Notes under the pieces: model-generated | Database searches by the model: none | Told to the model about the DNA's origin: nothing | Seen by the model: only the letters and a program-made list of their open reading frames with translations | NCBI RefSeq assembly: GCF_000237925.1 | Contig: NC_031499.1 | Coordinates: 7,694,195 to 7,758,194 of the forward strand | From: Schistosoma mansoni | Lineage: Eukaryota; Platyhelminthes; Trematoda; Strigeidida; Schistosomatidae | Direction: 5' to 3' | DNA: 64,000 nt | Shown: positions 26,001 through 33,899 of the stretch, in pieces | How positions within the stretch are numbered: position 1 is the stretch's first letter | Layout of the letters: the number at the start of each line of letters is the position of its first letter | Program-made: the position numbers and the translations under genes

Positions 26001-26459
26001 TCATTTGATTTGTGTGAGGGCTGTGATACTACCAGGATGCCCAAACCGAAGCATAGTACTGAGAGTTTATTAAGTGCAAACTTACTTTATAAAATACAAG
26101 AGCATATGACTGGGTCACATTACCGACAGTTAATCTTTTTCCAGAAGAAACATTTAAATGATCCCATTCTATTACAGGATTAGCTTCAGCTGATGAACTG
26201 TGAATGATCAAAATTGATGGGAGAGAAAAGCGTTCTGATGCTGTTATAAACACATGTACTGAAGATGTTAAATTACGTCCATTAATGTATATCACATCAT
26301 ATTTGTCACATTCTTTCGAAAGATTACAATTTGGATTGTGATTTATAGTAACCTGAATGTGTATTATAAATAAATGTTGAAATATAAACTTACATTCCAA
26401 GAACCTTCTACAACATAAGTAAAAGCAAATATACAGATCACAATGATAAAATTTGACAT
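13815..26459 (-). CDS. GLMP: Glycosylated lysosomal membrane protein (GLMP/NCU-G1 family), complete, six exons
   Basis: Joining six exons (26459-26394, 26352-26086, 24254-24042, 23119-22886, 20525-20113, 14040-13815) gives 1419 nt, an exact multiple of three, coding 472 residues. What is seen: a hydrophobic signal peptide at about residues 1-18, more than a dozen N-x-S/T sites, one membrane helix at about 422-448 and a 24-residue tail, so a type I membrane protein. Family motifs compared with human GLMP from memory: ALVFYKMLEY (human ALVFTRLLEF), SIDDELTPGNF (SIDDEYAPAVF), NVSFGTSTDGFY (NLTFGASTGPGYW) and FGLGNPPTDNLS (LGVGFPPVDGLS), all in the same order. Human GLMP is about 406 residues; the extra length here is mainly Asn-rich insertions in exon 5. 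In mammals GLMP is a lysosomal accessory subunit that stabilises the MFSD1 transporter; the same role here is inferred. Odd points: one GC-AG intron and no YxxI-type tail signal. Confidence 0.93.
14127..15760 (-). mobile_element. RTE-2 LINE, 3' half with reverse transcriptase (in GLMP intron 5)
   Basis: Reverse transcriptase blocks read on the minus strand: GVRQDCPLSPFLFNFIIDLL, LIDLEYAGDIVLFGDDAGKM, IENFTYLGSLISPNGLVSDE, AYCAAIRYVLLYGCEY, then [19 protein letters not shown] and HRLKWLGYILRMPEHQLPRR. The usual YADD catalytic box reads YAGD, so the copy is inactive; frame changes separate the blocks. The non-coding tail runs to 14127 (GACTGACTGAG). Antisense-neutral to GLMP: both lie on the minus strand. 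Confidence 0.88.
15761..16617. other. GLMP intron sequence, nothing recognised
   Basis: AT-rich. A 129-residue open frame from 16338 has no family likeness and its end lies in a SINE remnant. Confidence 0.4.
16618..16845 (-). mobile_element. HHR-SINE-2 remnant
   Basis: In reverse it shows the diverged core region (TTTTAGTATGGGGCTACTCAGC, first part), box-B-like and leader parts (ATTTTTAACTTCAATCAATTC). Old copy. Confidence 0.6.
16846..17844. other. GLMP intron sequence, nothing recognised
   Basis: Unassigned, moderately AT-rich; 17330-17700 is less AT-rich and may be an old repeat. Confidence 0.35.
17845..18530 (-). mobile_element. RTE-2 3' end, strongly diverged
   Basis: Runs parallel to 14.1-15.0 kb: tail TGTGCATCAGTTCAAAACGCC, then blocks matching [20 protein letters not shown] and FTYLGSLIS regions only at DNA level. 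Much older than the 14-kb copy. Confidence 0.65.
18631..18745 (+). mobile_element. UNCG-hairpin unit, copy 1
   Basis: Starts CCTGTAGCCCCTTCGGGGGC, an 8-bp stem with a UUCG tetraloop, then GGATAAAGGAGGAGGGTTGG and GGGTTAGCGACCCCATCCCG, and ends CGCCAAAAAACACTAACCAG. Matches 49827-49950 in reverse. Similar text occurs at the start of some fluke retroelements (memory), so it may be a 5' piece of a larger element. Confidence 0.7.
18746..19916. other. GLMP intron sequence, nothing recognised
   Basis: AT-rich and without recognised repeats. Confidence 0.4.
19917..20030 (+). mobile_element. HHR-SINE-2 3' fragment
   Basis: CTGCCACTGAGCAGTTCCAC then AATAGGATGAAATGG, TTCCAGG and TCATGATGTTC: ribozyme-core region and 3' body. 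Core changed at conserved places (AGCAG, GAAAT). Lies 83 bp past the exon 5 donor side of GLMP. Confidence 0.75.
20113..20525 (-). CDS. GLMP: GLMP exon 5 with Asn runs
   Basis: 413 nt, from a CTAG acceptor to TTTG|GTAAGT, so it ends in phase 2. Residues 261-397 plus two bases. Three Asn-rich insertions (for example NNNNNNH and NNHNNNNNNN) are coded by AAT/ATT repeats and explain most of the extra length over human GLMP. The conserved NVSFGTSTDGFY motif lies near the end. At the junction TG+T codes Cys398, where the human protein has Trp. Confidence 0.88.
20635..21600 (+). mobile_element. Repeat G, longest copy (retroelement-like)
   Basis: From ACCTTGACGTGGTGGTTGGG to GGTGCTTCCTTGTACCAATA and an A-rich tail (AAATAAAATAAAAAAA at about 21254), followed by a second block to 21600. 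Shorter copies at 25.9, 54.4, 55.5 and 56.8 kb keep one or the other end, and the 25.9-kb copy keeps the 3' end only, as target-primed retrotransposition would leave. No reverse transcriptase seen; overlapping open frames are incidental. Lies in GLMP intron 4. Confidence 0.7.
22019..22452 (+). mobile_element. LTR-1 fossil, copy 1 (LTR retrotransposon family)
   Basis: A non-coding stretch with the layout of an LTR (TGTTATATCC start, GGTATATAAACC promoter-like box, AATAAATGATTC signal) that recurs at 29.6 and, reversed, at 39.8 kb. No internal genes beside it, so it looks like a solo LTR. Broken and old. Confidence 0.6.
22540..22735 (-). mobile_element. HHR-SINE-2 remnant
   Basis: Box-B-like GAACTCACGACC and leader CTAACTTTAATCAATCCGC in reverse orientation; the ribozyme part is not recognisable. 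Confidence 0.5.
22886..23119 (-). CDS. GLMP: GLMP exon 4
   Basis: 234 nt, phase 0 at both ends, residues 183-260. Acceptor TTTCAG, donor GAG|GTAATA. Four sequons (N-T-T, N-L-T, N-Q-S, N-L-T). Ends with the family signature SIDDELTPGNFE. Confidence 0.92.
23210..23365 (+). mobile_element. RTE-2 C-terminal fragment
   Basis: Plus-strand match to the GWKKVRGGQTKTWHQCLKSL region seen at 41.6 kb (for example GGAAGCTAAGAGCAGCCAAA). Inside GLMP intron 3, antisense to the gene. Confidence 0.65.
24040..24041 (-). other. GC splice donor of GLMP intron 3
   Basis: The context AAG|GCAAGT matches the usual donor consensus except for C in place of T, the normal pattern for the rare GC-AG intron class. Reading on, the frame closes two codons later, so splicing is required here. 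Confidence 0.75.
24042..24254 (-). CDS. GLMP: GLMP exon 3, followed by a GC donor
   Basis: 213 nt, phase 0 at both ends, residues 112-182. Acceptor CTAG, then MLEYNDLSDDVN. The exon ends in VIIK, and the intron opens AAG|GCAAGT. The only upstream GT (CAA|GTTATT) is weak and would delete VIIK, which joins FRIS of exon 4 in the place of human SLAFRVQ. Confidence 0.9.
24255..25494. other. GLMP intron 2, first part: nothing recognised
   Basis: AT-rich, no exon or repeat identified. Confidence 0.4.
25498..25785 (-). mobile_element. RTE-2 tail, GTAC subfamily
   Basis: Reverse copy of 43385-43695: shares (GACT)n, (GTAC)n (CGTACGTACGTAC at about 25528), CATACCACATTAGCACAGAG and CACAAAGAGTG. Inside GLMP intron 2. 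Confidence 0.75.
25936..26062 (-). mobile_element. Repeat G 3' fragment
   Basis: ATAAATATTGGTACAAAGG, GCACCAGATACATATGCGCC and TTTGTGTGAGGGCTGTGATA match the 3' end of the 20.6-kb copy in reverse. Ends about 24 bp from the GLMP exon 2 donor. Confidence 0.8.
26086..26352 (-). CDS. GLMP: GLMP exon 2
   Basis: 267 nt, phase 0 at both ends, residues 23-111. Acceptor TTCAG, donor GTAAGT. Contains N-L-T, N-V-S and N-V-T sites and ends in ALVFYK, which joins MLEY of exon 3 to restore a conserved family block. A repeat-G fragment lies only about 24 bp past the donor. Confidence 0.92.
26394..26459 (-). CDS. GLMP: GLMP exon 1 (signal peptide)
   Basis: Codes residues 1-22. MSNFIIVICIFAFTYVVEG is a typical signal peptide. 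The exon ends in Asn22 before a GTAAGT donor; joined to Val-Thr of exon 2 it makes an N-V-T glycosylation site across the junction. The ATG is chosen because it starts the hydrophobic segment and sits two bases after a good splice acceptor (CACTACAG). Confidence 0.88.
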
Positions 26460-26461
26460 GG

Positions 26462-26498
26462 CTGTAGTGAAATGTTAGGAAATAGTTTCAAAACTTAC
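26462..26498 (-). other. Possible 37-bp intron or trans-splice acceptor in the GLMP 5' UTR
   Basis: Read on the minus strand, GTAAGTTTTG opens and CTAAC...CACTACAG closes a 37-bp stretch that ends two bases before the ATG. It has donor, branch-like and acceptor signals. Very short introns are known near the 5' ends of schistosome genes. The acceptor could equally be used for spliced-leader addition. Inference only. Confidence 0.45.
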
Positions 26499-28364
26499 TT
26501 GATGACACGCTAGTACGACTAGTATGATAGACAAGGTTGCTCAACAGTTTTTAAAAATTTAGATAGGTGCGACTTTCTAAAAAGAAATCCAAAAAAGCTC
26601 CACCAGTTGTTATGTGAACTACTAGCTTATTGTACTCCATGTTAGTTTTAAGAAATTTTAAGAACACCAGTAGATTGTCTGAAAATAACTCAACTACCTA
26701 AATGAAAAACACTTATAATATGTATAAAGTGCTTGAACAGAAAACAATTTCGGAGTAAGAGTAATTTAGAACAAGGTATAATCTATAATGTAAAAGGTGC
26801 TTGAGCAGAAATTGATTAAGTCGTAGCAGTAACATTCTTTGTACGATGTTATCTGAGCAATATTCCAATGGTATATCGGTCAGCTGAACTATATCAACGT
26901 AGACTACTTGAAGAGCGGATGGTGTAAAACTACTATTTTACGTATAGCATAAAGTTAAATTTTACAAACACAAAATGTTCAAGATCTATAGAAAAAATTT
27001 AGAAATTTAGTCTATTAATATCGACTAACTCCAGTCACTTGTTATCAACATGGGACCCCTCCGTTAAATTGAACAGACTGGTAACTTAAGTTACCACTTA
27101 TCAGGTCAGAGAGAGGAAATCAACAAGATGAAAGACATAAGATGGTAAATAATTTTTAAGGTAGTGGAAATCTGGACATCAGGAATACACTTCAAGAGGA
27201 ACAATTGAGATAGAAGAATGAGAGCAGGAAACAGCACTGAACTAAAACATACAGAGGAAAGTGTCTCGACTATGTTACCCAGCATAGTTAAGCATTGGTT
27301 GACAGTATTATCTGAAAATGGCTTGGGACAGCGATTAATGACTTCATAGACTGTTTTTAATTATGCAACCCTGTACCCTACCTAACCAATCCGAATGTTA
27401 GATGACATTGCATATTATGGTAGGTGGTCATCAGGAATGTGTACCACACACATTAACCATATCAGTCAATTAAGTTCCGCACCATCATAAATCGGGTTGT
27501 TAACTCTACTTAGTACCTTTATCCTCATTTCAACATAAACAACTTTATGGTTTCATCAGATATGAGGGGTGTTTCTAGGACAACTATGACCGAGATTGTA
27601 TAGCTTACGCATGTCTTCTACTAACATATTTCAAGTTTTTCGAGGATCTGACTAACATTATCTTTGCTCATCGCAACAAGCGTCTGGGTAAGTTCATGAA
27701 AATGAATTGTTCTTTATTTCATAATTATACTAAAGCGTTGACATAATTAATAATTAAATCGTGTTATGTGGATAACCAATATGTTTAAATACCATTCTTA
27801 AAACGTTTTACCAAAAGAAGAATCAGTTTTGAGAACAGTAAAGAATCATAGGCGTTCATAAATAAAATGTATACCTACGACATCTAATATATTATAGTAT
27901 CAATCATAACAAAATATAGTAAAATTTGACATGACTTTCGTAAAGAACAGAAGAGAGTTTTTACTAAGGTGTTGTAGGGTTTTAAACATTTTTAGATCAT
28001 AATTCCGTTTGTCAAATCCCTAAGTTAAGTTCAGAAACTCTCAGTGACCAAATTCACTTATAATCAGTTTCGATTTTTGGCTGTGCACAAAGCAGAAATA
28101 AAAAACAGCGCAGGAATGTTTTGCGATACCACAGTGCCATTGGACCCTGAAATTAAATAAACCGCTTATATTCACGATCATATACCTAGTACCCAATATA
28201 TTGCAAATACTAAGTATGAACTGAATAAATTCTGTGAGCTGACTTCTTAGCATTCAAATATAGCTACAAGTCTTTTATATAGTCTAATTTGTCTAGTTTG
28301 GCTACTCTGGTACTGTAGCTGTAAATAAAGCCTGAAAATAAATAGCTATGAAAGTGTTCAATAT
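26499..28364. other. Upstream of GLMP: no gene seen
   Basis: Part of the 7.4-kb divergent spacer; promoters for both genes should lie in 26.5-33.8 kb but no clear TATA or initiator could be assigned. Confidence 0.4.
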
Positions 28365-28580
28365 TAGGTACTGACCACATTAGCTTTAGTGGACTCGTTT
28401 AGCTGAAGGAGCTCGGTCATGCATCCGTATCAGATCACGTTACGGAAAGGCATGGGAAACATCTCCTACGATCATTAGCCACATCAGATCGGTCACTTCT
28501 CGATATATTGATATACCTTCCAACCTCCTCGCTTCTGACTTTTGATTTACCTGTGTGGGAGCGATTCGATTATAGTTGTT
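28365..28580 (-). repeat. Repeat A, copy 3
   Basis: ACCACATTAGCTTTAGTGGA and GAGCTCGGTCATGCATCCGT are the reverse of the 32.5-kb copy (GGATGCATGACCGAGCGCC). Confidence 0.7.
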
Positions 28581-29059
28581 ACTGGTAAATAGTTGCCAAA
28601 CTACAATACTGGTGGTATCTTCAGTACAATACCTGTCAGTGAGATAAAAATCACCTTGGTCTATTCTATACCAGGCAAAAGATCTCAGCTATTTCTTAAT
28701 GTTTAGCCCAGCAAAACTGATCAGTTCTCAATAACAGTCAAGTCAGGCATCGCAGATATTTCAAGATTTGTGTATCTGTAGTGTTTTTGTGTCTTGATAT
28801 TAGGGGACACTGGCAGATCTCTGATAGATCCGGGTGACACATTAATCTATACGTTCGGCTAAACCCAACTTGCATTTGGGGACAAGTTTATTATTAAAAA
28901 TTAGTAAACTCATTTGTTTCGGAACTGTGGGGTAATTAGAATAAAAAATCAACACATCTACCAGATGCTTAATTCATAACATCGGTGTCATGATTAGTGA
29001 AATAAGTTGTAGCGATAGATAAACCCCAAGATAAATAGTTCGACAAGTCTTCGACAATT

Positions 29060-29290
29060 GACGCTGACCTCATTAGTTTTACCGGATGCATTTAGCTCAA
29101 GGGGTTCGGTCACGCTTCCACACCAGATCACGAGTGCGTACGCCATGCTACTCATCTCTTACAACTGTTAGCCAGCTTAAACCAAACGCTTCTCGGCATA
29201 TTGATAGCTTTCCGAATCTATTTTCAAGCTTCTTCATTTCTGACCCATGATTTGACTGCGTTAGTATACTTTGATTATAAGAGTCTTAAT
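29060..29290 (-). repeat. Repeat A, copy 4
   Basis: Tandem neighbour of copy 3, about 480 bp on: GACCTCATTAGTTTTACCGG, GGTTCGGTCACGCTTCCACA. Extends further (TTCTCGGCATATTGATAG pairs with TTCTCGATATATTGATAT of copy 3). Confidence 0.68.
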
Positions 29291-29589
29291 AGTAGAGGGT
29301 TAGTCAAACTCTCAATGCTTATGGCGTAATTAGAGAATAGCTAGAAGTAAAAAGTTATGATTAGCAGCGGTCTCATAACCAGAAGTATCTATCAGACGGT
29401 CACTGAGAAATATCTTTGTACCTTGAGTTCAGATTGTAAGGCGCTTCAGTACTTCAGTGGAGATTTATTCAGTAACAAAACTTCTTAGCCACCTACAAGG
29501 TGAGATTGTATTTTTGGAGTACCACAACTAGTGAACACTAATTTTAGCCCCTATATTTTGAAGAAGATTAAATTTTGAGTGAATTATGG

Positions 29590-30020
29590 GAACTATTTAT
29601 AGAATGTTATGATGTGTATATTCCTATTGCACAACTGTTAACTAACTAAATTTTGTATGTATTTATCATAAGCTTTTATTTGACCTATACACTACCATCA
29701 TACGAGTAACCATTCTCGAGTTACTCCCAATTTATTGGTTGCAATCTCGCATACACGTAATCACTTTTGGCTTGATCCTCTATGATTATTATTTTTTATT
29801 TTGTGGTATGATATGTTCTAGTTTGGCTTATATATAAACCAAATAATGTCTAAAATATATGATTCATATTATGGAAGCTGATATCGGTGTTCTGTACTCA
29901 TTAGGCATGGTTAGACAAGAAGGACTAATGTGGACAACAGGCTGCTTGTACTGGTTTGTACGTGATTGGTCTAGTCATATAAGCCGGTATTCCAAGTAGT
30001 TATTCATATCACATGATATT
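29590..30020 (+). mobile_element. LTR-1 fossil, copy 2
   Basis: Same order of blocks as 22019-22452: GAACTATTTATAG, TTTATTTGACCTA, GGCTTGATCCT, ATTATTTTTTATTTTGTGGT, TATATATAAACC, AAGGACTAATG. Looks like a solo LTR; broken. Confidence 0.6.
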
Positions 30021-30436
30021 AACGGGTCAAAAGTCATAACATGGGTAATTGACGTAGCCCTATTACTGAAGATTAAAATAAACGGAAGACAATGGAGGCA
30101 ATAAATATTAAAATGAGATGGGAAAGAAGACTGGAAATGATGAGTAGTGAACAGAAAAGGATACTATTGCATGTAATACCATCCTCCACCGTTTATATTC
30201 AGCACTGTAGCTAGAGAAATGCAATAAACTAGCACTGATAACGTTGGTGATAGTTAATTGCACTAGGCGTAAAATATATAGTGTGAAATCAAACAGCAGA
30301 CACTAAATTAAAAACTACAGGACAATATAAATACTTAAGATCTAAGAGAAAATAAAGATGGAACAAACCTTAGACATTATAAATGATGTCTACAACATTA
30401 TGAAAGTGGCCACTGAAGGCAAGATGTCGACATATA

Positions 30437-30712
30437 TTGTTAGTGGGATATAGATTGGATTAAGCATGTTTTATGCATGATGGTGTTGCTGCGCGCTGAT
30501 TGGTTAATTTTAAACCGATCAGCCCGGGCATATTATTGCGGAAAAATCTATAAGCTTCTTATGCATATACTATAAATATATGAACGATATTTAAACTATT
30601 GATTGCTGATTGCTGTTCACTTATTATTGTTATTTTGAATACAATTTGATTCCTGTTCAACGTGTTCTGATTTTGGGGTCTTGTCGAGTGTCATCGTATA
30701 AGAATACTAAGC
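30437..30712 (+). mobile_element. Possible solo LTR of a second family (LTR-2)
   Basis: Begins TGTTAGTGGGATATAGATTG, holds CTATAAATATATG and ends after GTGTTCTGATTTTGGGGTC, a layout like LTRs of fluke Gypsy-type elements. No second copy in the window and no internal region, so the call rests on layout. Confidence 0.35.
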
Positions 30713-32397
30713 AATAGGAATAGCTGGGTCGTTTATATAGCAAAAACACAATTCTAACATATATACATATATATTCCTTGAGAAATAGCAATGTGTTAGA
30801 GCTATACTGAATATTTTCAAAACATACCACAACCATACACTCAATGGTTTACTCAAAACTACGTCTGGCCTATGAGTCAATAGTAATGAGGTTGATTTCA
30901 TTCTTCTCTGACATTTCCAATTTGACTGAATAAGTCTGTTAAAGGTCAGTTTATGGATCAGATAAATTCCACATGTAGTACTTTCATATCTACGAGGCTT
31001 ACTCAGTAGATGACATGAAGCTTCCAATGTACATATTGAAGTTCCTGCAAGCTACGTCAGCTTATTTGCACTCCACATATACTAGCCTCCGTTCACCGTA
31101 AAGTAAAGTTCAGTCATGAAACTGTTTAAGTCACGTGGCCCTAGTCTCACTTCAGTACATCTACGTCCCTTCATCTTGACTTTCCTCGACTCGAATATCA
31201 TGGTTTTCCAATCCTCTGCTACGGCCTAAAAATAAATAAAGTTATACCACACACAGTCAGTACGGATTGCTGCTGATCTTAACGTGTGCTTCGATGTACG
31301 ATTCAGTAAGAAATGACTAGTATTTTAAGGAACAGATACGATTTGCATTAAAGAATGATTGGACTGGGTTTTAGGCTTATTTCACAGGCATTTGTGCGCA
31401 GCGAGATTGGATGTCTTTCCCTAGATGTCATCTAGCCGATGATATACCAGGCGAAATCCTCTCGCAAATGATCTATGTTTGATATTTATATATTATTATC
31501 GAGCCTTAATATAAGGGATGCCCAGTGTTCAAATACCATACTGTATTTAAATAATCCGGGTGACTGCAAAGGAAAGAAGTAAGATAGCTACCTCAAGTTT
31601 GGGTTTTTTGTGGGAAACTCACCAAAATATCACATTGGTTCCATTTGAAGAGTACTTCCACTTGTACATTATCAACCAGTGAACAATTAATTTTGAAAAG
31701 AGGATTCCATTCGAACTATAGTAGTAAAGTTAAAACACAGAATTCTGGGTAAGTGTTTGGGCAAAATACAGTTGGCTATCTACATGTATAGAAGCCCTTT
31801 TACTTTCAAAACATCAAATAAAAATCGCTTTGTGGAAACTTAGTGGTTGAAATCTGATTGCCTCGATATCCCACTCGAAAATCTTGTCTGAATTTCTCTC
31901 CATAGGTGATTGAATTGATCCAGGGCTAGTGATGTGTGATTATTTTCAAACCGTGGTTGCCTTCGTTGTCTGATCGTGAATTACTTAATGTGAAACATAC
32001 ATTTAGAGACACCATAAGCCTTAACGAGTTTCGTTACCAATAGGAATGAATTAACATAGATTGAAATAGTGAGGCACCCGGGAAATGTGTGAACGTAAAA
32101 ATAAACCGTTGTCATTAGGTGTCTAAATGTTGGTCATGATTGTTCCATCGTAATCACTGATCAAACGACTAACCGTCCACTGACAGTGATCGATCCTTCA
32201 CTGAAAGTACATGTGGCTGCAAAGGCGTTAAAGACACACCCTATACGAATCATTCCACTTCTTATTACCTCGAAATACGCCAGCAAAAATGCTACAGGTA
32301 TTCGGAGTTTGACGACGCTTTAACCAGTAACACCTTGTATTATGAACCGCACCCATCTAGTCAAAATCAAAAGACAGAAGTGGGGAGGTTCGAAGAT
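30713..32397. other. Divergent spacer: nothing recognised
   Basis: No exon or known repeat; possible extension of repeat A to the left from about 32170. Confidence 0.35.
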
Positions 32398-32605
32398 ATA
32401 TTTGATAGGTTATCAATGTATCGCAGATCGACTGATCTAATCTCGCTAGCGATTGCAAGGGATTTTGAGAGCGGCATTTCCATTCGTGATCTGATGCGGA
32501 TGCATGACCGAGCGCCTTCAGCTAGGTGAATCCATTAAAACTAATTTGGTCAGCATATAATGTCGAAGAGCTATTTATTTTGGGGATTTATTTACTGCTA
32601 CATCA
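32398..32605 (+). repeat. Repeat A, copy 2
   Basis: TCGACTGATCTAATCTCGC, GGATGCATGACCGAGCGCC and TTATTTACTGCTACATC; best preserved of the four copies. A 64-residue open frame crosses it by chance. Confidence 0.7.
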
Positions 32606-33824
32606 GGAATGTTGTGAAATACTTTTTGGTTCCTGTTGTTCACAAGCTGATGTACAACCATAATGAAAACAACACTTAAATAACTCTGAGTCTGCATAAA
32701 TCCATCTTAAAAGAACGTTATATAACATACTTCGGTTATTCATGACAATTTTTTTTACTGCGAATCATGAAACCCATCCACCTCACATTGGATCAAAACA
32801 ACAACTCTTATGGCTTTATGTAAACTTTATCTAGACACATTCAAAGCATTTGAAGTTATATGATTCATTTAACGTACTTCATTTGAACATTGGAACTAGT
32901 AAATCTTAAAATTCTTAGACACTTCAGTAAACTTACTTCATCTGACACAGCTATAAACTCATATCAAGGAACATATCCAAGACTATGGCATCCGGGAACC
33001 AGTTCTGCCCAACGATGACAAGAAGTAGGATTTTTGATCTTCAATATAAAAAATTCTTCACCAATTATACTTCATCTATAAACGCCTTAACGGTGTTGAA
33101 GCGTAAGTTGAATGAAACTTTATTAAAAGTTATTTGCGAACGGGGAATTAAACTTTCATTAACGACGATTTCATATCTTATCAATGCAAATCGGAATGTA
33201 CTATGAGAGAATGAAGCATTTGAGATGCTACACAACAATGTGCTTTAAACGGGCATTTGTGGAAACAAATGCGAAAAATGAACCAACGGATTCAATGAAT
33301 TGCTAAACAGCATCACAACACATCTAACTAACCAACTAAATGATGAATATATAAAGTACACTGATGACTAGTATAATTAAAATTTAACTCATCAGTCTTC
33401 GGAATAGAGGATATGAAATAAAGCGATGTATTGAATCCGCAAATACTGATTTACCTCTACAAACCATATGTCAGTCGAAATATCACAAATGGATGTTCTG
33501 GATAGTTTTAGCAAATGATCGAGTTGTCCAAACAAGGTTGCCTTACAATGGACATCTGGAGAAGATAAGCCTAGAATAAAACTCAAATATTATTACGTAT
33601 TTAAAAATTGTTGATCATTTCGGGAGTTTGGAAATGTTAACACACCAAAACTTCATGAAGATAATTCAGTTTGTTTTATTGTACGAAAAAACATTTGATA
33701 ACCTTGATATCTATAACGATTATTTGAGGAAATTTAAAAATGAACAAAAATTGTCAAAACATTTTTTATTATTTAGTAAGCTACTCAGAGTCAAAATTGT
33801 GAATACCGTCGCTATAAATAAAGC
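32606..33824. other. Upstream of the QRICH2-like gene: nothing certain
   Basis: Short open frames (for example 32985-33206) have no family likeness. TTTTTTATTATTTAG at about 33760-33776 could be an acceptor for a 5' UTR exon or spliced leader. Confidence 0.35.
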
Positions 33825-33899
33825 ATGGACTATTCTCAGCACTCCGATAAGACCGTTAAACTTTCTGAACTACTTGATCTAGCTCTTGGAACACCTGAT
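33825..33899 (+). CDS. QRICH2-like exon 1
   Basis: Residues 1-25, [20 protein letters not shown] then LGTPD, ending GAT|GTAATC. Short, phase 0. The start is fixed by an upstream in-frame stop. Confidence 0.8.

Noticed and set aside
32985-33206. 73-residue open frame upstream of the QRICH2-like gene
   Set aside because: No domain, no link by splicing to the ATG at 33825, and the ATG there has its own upstream stop.
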